Positions 1 through 5,929 of a DNA stretch of 6,180 bases are shown one piece after another. The number at the start of each line of letters is the position of its first letter. Position 1 is the first letter of the stretch. Source of the DNA: an uncultured Pseudorhodobacter sp. (GTDB taxonomy: Bacteria; Pseudomonadota; Alphaproteobacteria; Rhodobacterales; Rhodobacteraceae); the NCBI GenBank assembly GCA_945952425.1, contig CAMFIX010000197.1, positions 1 through 6,180 on the forward strand, in the 5' to 3' direction. The notes below the pieces were generated by a model. That model saw only the letters and a program-made list of their open reading frames with translations, was not told the DNA's origin and made no database searches. A program made the position numbers and the translations under genes.

Positions 1-141
1 GGTCAGCTTGCGCCGCTCCAGCAGCACCACACCCGTCCACCCCGCCTTCGCCAGGTGAACAGCGACCGAACTCCCCGAGATGCCCCCGCCCACCACAACC
101 GCCCGCGCCTTCGTCGGAATGCCCATCGTCTCGTCTTTCAT
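1..141 (-). CDS. FAD-dependent oxidoreductase, DMGDH/GcvT-fusion family paralog (N-terminal 47 residues only)
   Basis: Only the N-terminus is in the window; the gene runs off the left edge. The 47 visible codons show a Rossmann dinucleotide-binding start: VVVGGGISG fits GxGxxG, and an acidic residue (LLE, at about residue 43) sits where the FAD ribose is held. From the PT-x-AR onward it aligns without gaps to the upstream 812-residue protein (about 23 of 40 residues identical by eye, including HLAKAGWT), so the two are tandem paralogs. It lies 52 bp downstream of that gene on the same strand and is probably cotranscribed. I took the ATG at 141; an in-frame ATG at 126 is equally possible, and neither has a convincing ribosome site. 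The covalent-flavin histidine and any GcvT domain lie outside the window, so the substrate cannot be judged; a demethylating or amine-oxidising dehydrogenase is the likely class. Confidence 0.85.
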   Translation of the reverse strand, partial: MKDETMGIPTKARAVVVGGGISGSSVAVHLAKAGWTGVVLLERRKLT

Positions 142-147
142 TGGCCC

Positions 148-170
148 AAAACTATCCCGGAGGGTCCGGG
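148..170 (-). terminator. Hairpin with short T-run between the two dehydrogenase genes (possible attenuator)
   Basis: On the minus strand a perfect 6-bp stem (CCCGGA / TCCGGG, 3-base loop, at 156-170) is followed after four bases by TTTT (148-151), just before the second gene's ATG at 141. A second inverted repeat (GGGGC / GCCCC, 170-181) abuts it. It could attenuate expression of the second gene or stabilise the upstream mRNA. The stem is short and the T-run is offset, so a chance GC-rich repeat is possible. Confidence 0.3.
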
Positions 171-193
171 GGGCTGGCCCCACGGTTGGCGCG

Positions 194-2632
194 TCACGCG
201 CGGATGCGCTCGTTCTTGGCATCCCACAGAGGCTGGTCGGCCTGCACCACCGCCGGATAGCGCCGCCCGAAGATTTCCACCTCCACCGCCGTGCCCGCCA
301 CATTCACCTCCGCCTTCAGCATCCCGAGGCCGATGCAGGCACCCACCCGGTGGCCGTAGTAACCCGAGGTCAGCTCGCCCACGATGGCGCCGTCCTTCCA
401 GATCGTGGACATATAGGGCGGGTCTTGCTCGCCCGCCTCGATGACCAGGGTGCAGAAGCGCTTCGCCACGCCGCGCTGCTTTTCGGCCTCCAAGGCCGCG
501 CGCCCTCTGAAGTCCTTCGACCAATCGACGAACCGCTCCAGCCCGCCCTGCAGGACCGAGTAATCGGTGGAAAGGTCACCCTTCCAGGCCCGATACCCCT
601 TCTCGATCCGCAAAGAGTTCAGCGCGAACATGCCGAAGGGCTTGAGGCCCAGCGGCTTGCCCGCCGCCATCACCGCCGCGAAGACCTTCGGCGTATCGGC
701 CACACGGGAGTGAACCTCCCAACCCAGTTCCCCGGCGAAGCTGACCCGGAACAGATAGACCTCTGCCCCCGCGATCCGGGCTGTCTGGAAGGTCAGCCAG
801 CCCTTGGTCAGGTCGGCCTCCGAGCAGGCCGCGAGGATCTCGCGGCTCTTCGGGCCGGTCAGGATCTGGCAGGACCAGGCCTCGGTCACGTCCTGCAGCG
901 ACAGCCCCGGCGCCAGGTGGCGCAGCAGCCATTCCTTGTCATGGGCTTGCGCCGTGGCGGCGGTGATGAGGAGGAACGCATCCTCCCCCATCCGCGCCAC
1001 CGACATTTCCGTCACGATCCGCCCCTTGTCGTCGGCGAAATAGGCGAGCCCCAGCCGCCCGACCGAGGGCAGCTTGCCGGTGACCTGGGCGCTCAGCCAG
1101 TCCGCCGCGCCCGCCCCGGTCAGCATGTAACGTGAGAACCCCGGCAGGTCGAGGATGCCGGCGGCATCCCGCACGGCCTCGCACTCGGCCTTCACGGCCT
1201 GGAACCAGGGGCCCTCACGGTCCCAGGTCCGCTGGGACTCTTCGGCCACGTCATCGCCGGACCGGGCATACCACAAGGCGCGCTCCCAGCCGTTGTAGGG
1301 GCCGAACTGGGCGCCCATCGCCTTGGTCGCCTCGTGGACGGCGGACAGCTTCTTGTCGCGACCCTCGGGCCAGGCGTGGTGGGGGAAGTGGATGGCATAT
1401 TCGTGGCCATAGACCTCCATCCCCTTCTTGACGCAATACTCCGCATCCTCAAAGCCGGTAAAGCGGCGGGGGTCGCAGGACCACATATCCCATTCCGTCG
1501 CGCCCTCGGTCACCCATTCCGCCAGCACCTTGCCCGCGCCGCCCGCCTGGCAGATGCCGAAGGTGAAGACGCAGGCCTCATAGGCATTGGGCAGCCCCGG
1601 CATCGGCCCGATCAGCGGGTTGCCGTCCGGCGTATAGGGGATCGGGCCGTTGATGACCTTGGTCAGGTTCGCCTGACCCAGCAGCGGCACCCGGGCCATG
1701 GCGTCATTGATGTGCCACTCCAGCCGCTCCAGATCGTCGGGGAAAAGCTGGAAGCTGAAATCCTCGGGGAAGGGATCGGACGTCTCGACCCAATGCGCCT
1801 TGCAGTTGCCCTCATAGGGGCCGAGGTTGAAGCCCATCTTCTCTTGCCGCAGGTAATAGCTGCTGTCCACGTCGCGCAGCAGCGGCAGCTTGTGGCCGAC
1901 CTCTTTCGACCAGGACTCCAGCTCGGGGATGGTATCAAACAGCATGTATTGATGGCTCATTACCATCATCGGAAGCTTGCGGCCGAACATCTCGGCCACC
2001 TTGCCCGCGTAGTAACCGGCGGCATTGACCACCTTTTCGCAGCGCACCTCGCCCTTCGGCGTCACGACGACCCATTCGTCGCCCTCGCGGCGGACCGAGG
2101 TCACCGGGCAGAAGCGCTCGATCCGGGCGCCCATCTGCCGCGCGCCTTTCGCAAGCGCCTGCGTCAGCTGCGCCGGGTCGATGTCGCCGTCATAGGGGTC
2201 ATGCAGGGCGCCCGTCAGGTCATGGGTCTCGACGAAAGGATAAACCCGCTTGATCTCGTCGGGCGTCAGGATGTTCAGATCCATCCCCTGATACCGCCCC
2301 ATGCCGACGACCTTCTGGAACTCCATCAGCCGTTCGCGCGAATGCCCCAGCCGGACCGAGCCCGTGACGTGGTAGTTCATCGGGTAATCGACTTCCGCCC
2401 CCAGCCGCCGATAAAGCTCGGCGCTGTAGCGCTGCATGTTCATGATCGACCAGCTGGAGGAAAACGTCGGCACATTCCCCGCCGCATGCCAGGTGCTGCC
2501 CGCCGTCAGCTCGTTCTTTTCCAGAAGCAGACTGTCCGTCCAGCCCGCCTTGGCCAGGTGATACAGGGACGAGACACCGACGGCGCCGCCCCCGATGATG
2601 ACGACACGGGCGTGGGTGGGGAAATCGGACAT
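194..2632 (-). CDS. Dimethylglycine/sarcosine dehydrogenase-like FAD oxidoreductase with C-terminal GcvT domain
   Basis: The protein is 812 residues, the usual size for bacterial DMGDH/SarDH-type fusions. Domains, by position: FAD-binding DAO domain (about 8-365) with GGGAVG at 14-19 and Glu38 for the FAD ribose; an FAO-type linker (about 368-425); a GcvT folate-binding domain (about 426-705, with GELGWE near 634-639 and LRIEKGYR near 674-681); and a GcvT C-terminal barrel (about 715-805). GSTWHAAG at 45-52 matches the motif in which mammalian DMGDH binds FAD covalently through histidine, here His49. Family members oxidatively demethylate N-methyl glycines and pass the one-carbon unit to tetrahydrofolate in the C-terminal domain, usually as soluble enzymes. 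The start is fixed by AGGAGG at 2638-2643, five bases upstream of the ATG. A paralog follows, and a divergent LysR gene probably regulates it. The exact substrate (dimethylglycine, sarcosine or another N-methyl amine) is not decided by sequence. An Asp-to-Glu change at a folate contact is noted in the findings. Confidence 0.93.
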   Translation of the reverse strand: MSDFPTHARVVIIGGGAVGVSSLYHLAKAGWTDSLLLEKNELTAGSTWHAAGNVPTFSSSWSIMNMQRYSAELYRRLGAEVDYPMNYHVTGSVRLGHSRERLMEFQKVVGMGRYQGMDLNILTPDEIKRVYPFVETHDLTGALHDPYDGDIDPAQLTQALAKGARQMGARIERFCPVTSVRREGDEWVVVTPKGEVRCEKVVNAAGYYAGKVAEMFGRKLPMMVMSHQYMLFDTIPELESWSKEVGHKLPLLRDVDSSYYLRQEKMGFNLGPYEGNCKAHWVETSDPFPEDFSFQLFPDDLERLEWHINDAMARVPLLGQANLTKVINGPIPYTPDGNPLIGPMPGLPNAYEACVFTFGICQAGGAGKVLAEWVTEGATEWDMWSCDPRRFTGFEDAEYCVKKGMEVYGHEYAIHFPHHAWPEGRDKKLSAVHEATKAMGAQFGPYNGWERALWYARSGDDVAEESQRTWDREGPWFQAVKAECEAVRDAAGILDLPGFSRYMLTGAGAADWLSAQVTGKLPSVGRLGLAYFADDKGRIVTEMSVARMGEDAFLLITAATAQAHDKEWLLRHLAPGLSLQDVTEAWSCQILTGPKSREILAACSEADLTKGWLTFQTARIAGAEVYLFRVSFAGELGWEVHSRVADTPKVFAAVMAAGKPLGLKPFGMFALNSLRIEKGYRAWKGDLSTDYSVLQGGLERFVDWSKDFRGRAALEAEKQRGVAKRFCTLVIEAGEQDPPYMSTIWKDGAIVGELTSGYYGHRVGACIGLGMLKAEVNVAGTAVEVEIFGRRYPAVVQADQPLWDAKNERIRA

Positions 2633-2656
2633 CGGGGCCTCCTTGACTTGGCCCCC

Positions 2657-2685
2657 TTTATCGCCGCCGGGGGCCTCTCTTTCAA
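2657..2685 (-). promoter_or_regulatory. Sigma-70-like promoter for the dehydrogenase operon
   Basis: On the minus strand TTGAAA (2680-2685) and GATAAA (2657-2662) are separated by exactly 17 bp. They match the -35 consensus at 5 of 6 and the -10 consensus at 4 of 6 positions. The predicted transcription start is near 2650, leaving a leader of about 18 bases that contains the AGGAGG ribosome site. The LysR box lies upstream. The motif is unusually good for this GC-rich DNA, but no start site has been measured. Confidence 0.6.
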
Positions 2686-2705
2686 TTCGGCCTTTGCCCT
2701 GCTAT

Positions 2706-2724
2706 TGATCGGAAAACCCGATCA
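2706..2724. promoter_or_regulatory. LysR-type operator (LTTR box) in the divergent intergenic region
   Basis: A perfect 7-bp inverted repeat, TGATCGG and CCGATCA, is separated by 5 bases. It contains both classic LysR-family signatures: T-N11-A (2709 to 2721) and ATC-N9-GAT (2708-2722). Its centre at 2715 lies about 65 bp upstream of the predicted dehydrogenase transcription start, where LysR recognition sites usually sit. It ends nine bases before the lysR start codon, overlapping lysR's likely promoter or leader (a weak -10-like TATTGA at 2703-2708), so binding could also repress lysR itself. That this particular regulator binds here is inference. Confidence 0.7.
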
Positions 2725-2733
2725 GAGTGCCAG

Positions 2734-3579
2734 ATGCAGATCGAACTCATCGAAACCTTCCTCGACCTCTGCGAGACCCGCAGCTTTCACCGCACGGCCG
2801 AAAGGCTGTCGGTCACGCAATCCACCGTCTCGGCCCGGCTGCAGGCCCTCGAGGCGGCCCTGGGCGTGCGGCTTTTCACCCGATCCCGCGCGGGCACCGA
2901 ACCCACACCAGAGGGCACGCGGTTCGAGCCCCATGCGCGGATGCTGCGCCATGAATGGCACCAGGCGCGGCGGCGCATCCTGATCCCGCAAAGGGCGGCG
3001 CATCTGGTGCGCATCGGCATCCAGAACGACCTTTCGGCGCTTTATCTCGGCGGCTGGGTCGCCGACTTCCGCCGCGCCACGCCCGAGACCGCCTTTTACA
3101 TCGAGCCCGATTACTCCAACCAGATGTGCATGGACCTTCTGGCCGGCACGCTGGATTTCGCCGTCATGTTCTCGCCCAAACCCCACCCCGACCTGCATTT
3201 CGAAAGCGTGGGCGAGGTGGCCTATGCCATGGTCTCGACCGAAACCGACCGGATGGAGGGGGTGCGGGCGGAAAGCTTCGTCTTCGGGCATTTCTCCCCG
3301 GCCTTCGAGGTGATGCACCGCCAGGTCACGCCCGACCTTGCCGAGGCCGCGGTGTCGGTCGGGCAATCGGCCTCGGTCGTCTCGTTGCTGATGGCCAGCG
3401 GCGGGGCGGGTTACGTGCTGGAGAAATCGGCGGCCGAGCTGGTCGCCCGCGGCGCCGCGCAAAGGGTCGCCGATGCCCCCGCCCTGCGCCAGCCGGTCTA
3501 TGCCGCCATGCACCTGCGCGACCGGATCACCCCCATGCACCGCCGCCTGACGCGCATCGTCGGCCGCGCGCTGAACTAG
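2734..3579 (+). CDS. LysR-family transcriptional regulator
   Basis: The protein is 281 residues, slightly shorter than the roughly 300 usual for the family. Residues 1-60 form the winged helix-turn-helix: SFHRTAERLSVTQSTVSARL (17-36) is the recognition region, and LGVRLFTR (43-50) with TPEG (58-61) are typical LysR landmarks. Residues from about 90 to 275 fit the periplasmic-binding-protein-like effector domain. Such regulators are cytoplasmic tetramers that bind a T-N11-A site and respond to a small metabolite. The gene is divergent from the dehydrogenase operon with a perfect LysR box between them, so control of that operon, with the substrate or a breakdown product as effector, is the natural inference. 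No strong ribosome site precedes the ATG; only GAG at 2725-2727 is well spaced, and it touches the operator edge, consistent with low, autoregulated expression. Its stop overlaps that of the convergent Slam-like gene. Confidence 0.92.
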   Translation: MQIELIETFLDLCETRSFHRTAERLSVTQSTVSARLQALEAALGVRLFTRSRAGTEPTPEGTRFEPHARMLRHEWHQARRRILIPQRAAHLVRIGIQNDLSALYLGGWVADFRRATPETAFYIEPDYSNQMCMDLLAGTLDFAVMFSPKPHPDLHFESVGEVAYAMVSTETDRMEGVRAESFVFGHFSPAFEVMHRQVTPDLAEAAVSVGQSASVVSLLMASGGAGYVLEKSAAELVARGAAQRVADAPALRQPVYAAMHLRDRITPMHRRLTRIVGRALN

Positions 3580-4571
3580 CGCCGCCAGCCCGCAAGGTCG
3601 ACGGCAAAGCGCAAGGTGCCGCCGTCATAGGCGTCGATCGTCGAGTGCCGCCATTCATAGCCCAGGCTCACCCGCGTGCCGCTGGCCAGCCAATGTTCGA
3701 CGTCAAGGCTCCAGACCCCGTCGCGGCGGGGCGTGCCGAAGATCACCTCGCCCGCCTCGTCCTGGTGGGCGAGCGCGATCCCGAAGCGCCCGCCGCGCCA
3801 GCGCGCCGTCTCGCGCAGGCGCACCCCCTGCCAACCGGCAACCTCCTGCCCCGCCTCCAGCCCCAGCGTCACCAGCCCAAGCCCCGGCCGCGCAAGCTCG
3901 ACCTGCAGCCGCGCCGTCGCCCGCCGGTTGCCCGCGCTGCGCTCTTGGCCAAGACGCAGCGCCAGCCGCCCCACGCCCTTGTCCAGCGCCACCATCTTCG
4001 TCAGCTCCACCGAAGGCACCGTCGTGCGCGTGGTCGAAAGCGCGCGCCGCACCACCTCGTGCCCGAAGCACAGGTCCAGGAACTGCCAGCCCCCCAGATC
4101 CTTGACCGCGCAGACCTGCCCGCTCAGCCGCACCACCGACAGATCGGCATCCAGCGCATGCGCCCCAAAGATCACCCCACGTGCCGTCAGCCCGAACCCC
4201 GGCGCCAGGCCCGAGACCTGCCCGAAGCCCAGCCGCACCCCCGGCAGCAGCCCCGCCACCGCCCGCGCCTGCGGATCGACCGTCAGCACCAGCGGGCCAA
4301 GGCGCACCGTATCCGAGGGAATGCCGCCGTTGATGTTGCCATCCCAGGTCAGGGTCGGCGCCAGCGCGACCTGCGGCGGCAGCACGCGCCCGGCCATGCC
4401 CGCGGTCAAGGCGATGCGGCCCACCGGCTCTTCCCAGCCGGCGGGACGCTCGGTCTGCAGCGCAAAGGCCAAAAACCGCGGATCGTCGGACAAGGCCGCC
4501 GCGGGCCAGGCCTGGGCCAGCGCCCCTCCGGCCAGCCAGATGCCCCAGAAAGCCAGCCAGAACCGGCGCAT
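3576..4571 (-). CDS. Slam-like (DUF560) outer-membrane barrel protein lacking the TPR domain
   Basis: The protein is 331 residues with a Sec signal peptide (MRR, hydrophobic stretch, cleavage likely after ALA at 17-19). After about 45 periplasmic residues the rest alternates in a way that suggests an outer-membrane beta-barrel. Two regions resemble the Slam/DUF560 barrel: the opening strand with WDGNIN (76-81), then SDTVRLGPLVLTVD (86-99), and the last hairpin GYEWRHSTIDAYD (304-316), like the 'SNIxxYD' end of that family. Slams carry lipoproteins to the cell surface and normally have a TPR region of roughly 200 residues before the barrel; it is absent here. The C-terminus ends in WRR rather than the usual terminal aromatic. 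Cys154 and Cys168 could form a loop disulfide. The gene starts 3 bases after the stop of a TbpB-like lipoprotein, implying translational coupling and a partner role. Export and barrel are fairly secure; Slam membership is my recognition from memory and needs a profile search. Confidence 0.65.
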   Translation of the reverse strand: MRRFWLAFWGIWLAGGALAQAWPAAALSDDPRFLAFALQTERPAGWEEPVGRIALTAGMAGRVLPPQVALAPTLTWDGNINGGIPSDTVRLGPLVLTVDPQARAVAGLLPGVRLGFGQVSGLAPGFGLTARGVIFGAHALDADLSVVRLSGQVCAVKDLGGWQFLDLCFGHEVVRRALSTTRTTVPSVELTKMVALDKGVGRLALRLGQERSAGNRRATARLQVELARPGLGLVTLGLEAGQEVAGWQGVRLRETARWRGGRFGIALAHQDEAGEVIFGTPRRDGVWSLDVEHWLASGTRVSLGYEWRHSTIDAYDGGTLRFAVDLAGWRR

Positions 4572-4574
4572 CGC

Positions 4575-5093
4575 CTATTTCTCGGCCGCGCCAAAGCCCG
4601 AAATCGACACGCCTGCCACGTTGAAATTGATGTTCGCCCCGATCAGCGAGGCATCGTCGCGATAGAACGTGCCATCGAGATTGCCGGTGACCGGCACGGT
4701 ATTGCTGCTTTGATAGGCCAGCGCGCCCGACAGCGGACCGATCAGCGAGGTGCCGATGATCGTGCCGTCCTTCATGGTGATCTGGCCCGACAGATGCGTC
4801 TCGTCGGCCAAGACGAAATTGTTCAGCGTCGCGTTGGCGGTGTTGTTCGCGAAATTCGCCTTCACCTGCATCCCCGAGACCATGTAGACCGAGGTGTTAC
4901 TATAGGCCACCGCCCCATTGTAGGTCGCGGTGCCCGAGGTCGGCATGACCGAAGTCTCCATCGTGCCCGCCGCGACGGCGCGGTTGTCGATGTCGGTGAA
5001 TTTCGCATTCAGGGAACTGAAGCTCGTCTGTTCGTCCGAACCGCTGCAGGCCGACAGTGCGAAAAGAGCCAGAATCAGGAAACGGCGCATCAT
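4575..5093 (-). CDS. Small surface-type lipoprotein with TbpB-like beta-barrel domain
   Basis: The protein is 172 residues. The N-terminus is a lipoprotein signal: MMRR, hydrophobic core, lipobox LSAC (13-16) with Cys16 as the lipidated residue. Ser at +2 means no inner-membrane retention signal. The mature part of 157 residues is rich in Ser, Thr, Asn and Gly, has no other cysteine and appears all-beta. Its C-terminal GTFYRDDASLIGA (141-153) and final GFGAAEK resemble the conserved 'GxFYGxxAxExGG ... GxFG' end of the TbpB_B_D barrel found in Slam-exported lipoproteins; PTSGTATYNG (51-60) fits the start of that fold. AAGGA at 5099-5103 lies 5 bases from the ATG at 5093; the next codon is also ATG (5090), so either may be used. 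It is the first gene of a two-gene unit with the Slam-like protein and is its probable cargo. Ligand unknown; TbpB relatives bind transferrin, haemoproteins or other host factors, but nothing here shows that. Confidence 0.75.
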   Translation of the reverse strand: MMRRFLILALFALSACSGSDEQTSFSSLNAKFTDIDNRAVAAGTMETSVMPTSGTATYNGAVAYSNTSVYMVSGMQVKANFANNTANATLNNFVLADETHLSGQITMKDGTIIGTSLIGPLSGALAYQSSNTVPVTGNLDGTFYRDDASLIGANINFNVAGVSISGFGAAEK

Positions 5094-5135
5094 CAATTCC
5101 TTTCTCGCCAATTCACGAAAACGTAATCGGGCGGT

Positions 5136-5146
5136 CGTTCTGAACG
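5136..5146. promoter_or_regulatory. Short palindrome upstream of the lipoprotein operon (possible operator)
   Basis: CGTTC, one base, GAACG is a perfect 11-bp palindrome 43 bp upstream of the lipoprotein start codon, in a locally AT-rich leader. On the minus strand it overlaps TTGCGT, the best -35-like element I can find, but no clear -10 follows (GATTAC after a 15-base gap is poor). I do not recognise the palindrome as a known regulator's site. Confidence 0.25.
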
Positions 5147-5192
5147 CAAGTCCAAATCCTGCCCCCGCCTTAGCGAATTGTTTGCCGCGGCG

Positions 5193-5216
5193 AAAAGAGC
5201 ACTCCCGAAAGAGCGC
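5193..5216 (-). terminator. Rho-independent terminator after hutC
   Basis: Starting six bases after the hutC stop codon, the minus strand folds as a 7-bp stem (5216-5210 with 5205-5199, including two G-U pairs), closed by a UUCG tetraloop (5209-5206) and followed by TCTTTT (5198-5193). Its position separates the hut genes from the downstream lipoprotein operon. The stem is short and the T-run is interrupted by one C. Confidence 0.55.
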
Positions 5217-5221
5217 CCCCG

Positions 5222-5917
5222 TCAGATCACCGTCTTCAGCCGATAGCCCGGCCCATGGGTCAGCCGCACCCAGGTCACCGGCGCGGCCTCGCCCCAGGTG
5301 CAGCGTTCGGTCACGAAGACCGGGGTGCCGGGGGCCAGGCCCATGGCGCGGGCGGTCTCGGGGGCCAGGGCCTCGGCCGAAAAGGCGATGTCGCCGGTCG
5401 AGAAGGGCACATGGGCGACCAGCCATTCATTGGCGCTGACCGTGGCGAAATCCGGCCGTGGATCGGGCAGCAGGCCGGGGTTCAGCCAGCGCGCCTCATG
5501 GGCGAAGGGGGCGCCATCGGCCAGATGCAGGGTTTCGAGGTATAGCATCGCCCCCAGGGCCTCGCCGCCGAGGATGGGCCAGCCCAGCACCGCCGCCACG
5601 GCCAAAGGCGGGCGGCTGATCTCTTCCCGCAAGAGCCTTACGGCGTAAACCTGACCCCGGCCCTGCACCTCGGCCCGGATCACCGGGATCTCGAAGGTCG
5701 CGCGGCGCACCGGAAGCGCCGCCACCCGCGTGCCCGCCTTGCGCTTGCGCTCCAGCACGCCCGCGCGGGCAAGCTCGGTCAGCGCGCGGTTCACCGTGGC
5801 CCGGCTGACGCCGAATTCCTGCGCCAGCGCCTCCTCGCCCGGGATCGTCGCCCCCGGCGCCCAGTCGCGCGCCCGGATGCGCGACAGCACCTCGGCCTTG
5901 ATCTCTTCCCAGCCCAT
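5222..5917 (-). CDS. hutC: GntR-family histidine utilization repressor HutC
   Basis: The protein is 231 residues. Residues 1-66 are a GntR winged helix-turn-helix: PGATIPGEEALAQEFGVSRA at 21-40, then TVNRALTELARAGVLERK, ending in the wing AGTRVA (61-66). Residues from about 80 to 228 fit the UTRA effector domain; NEWLVAHVPFS (163-173), the ERCTWG turn (204-209) and the terminal GPGYRL are HutC-like. In this family urocanate, the first product of histidine breakdown, releases the repressor from hut promoters. The gene follows hutF by 12 bases on the same strand. AAGGGG at 5926-5931 overlaps the hutF stop codon and lies 8 bases from the ATG, which supports this start and cotranscription, so HutC probably controls its own operon. 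The hut promoter lies beyond the right edge. Without the hutF neighbour I could only say HutC-like GntR; with it the call is strong. Confidence 0.9.
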   Translation of the reverse strand: MGWEEIKAEVLSRIRARDWAPGATIPGEEALAQEFGVSRATVNRALTELARAGVLERKRKAGTRVAALPVRRATFEIPVIRAEVQGRGQVYAVRLLREEISRPPLAVAAVLGWPILGGEALGAMLYLETLHLADGAPFAHEARWLNPGLLPDPRPDFATVSANEWLVAHVPFSTGDIAFSAEALAPETARAMGLAPGTPVFVTERCTWGEAAPVTWVRLTHGPGYRLKTVI

Positions 5918-5929
5918 CCCAAGCGCCCC

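Noticed and set aside
80..1135. Plus-strand open frame of 351 codons
   Set aside because: Antisense to the GcvT half of the dehydrogenase; His/Arg/Pro-rich shadow of high-GC codons.
1334..2983. Plus-strand open frame of 549 codons
   Set aside because: Antisense to the dehydrogenase, crosses the promoter region and enters lysR out of frame; no domain features, and the opposite strand carries a well-supported gene.
2955..5126. Very long plus-strand open frame of 723 codons
   Set aside because: It lies antisense to the Slam-like and lipoprotein genes and overlaps lysR out of frame. Its Arg/Pro/His-rich composition with no recognisable domain is typical of antisense frames in high-GC DNA.
5184..5191. 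GCCGCGGC palindrome between hutC and the lipoprotein gene
   Set aside because: An 8-base self-complementary GC run is expected by chance in DNA of this composition and has no accompanying promoter element.
5094..5426. N-terminal extension of the lipoprotein frame to an ATG at 5426
   Set aside because: The extension reads through the hutC 3' end out of frame and through the terminator. The ATG at 5093 has its own ribosome site and begins a perfect lipoprotein signal peptide.
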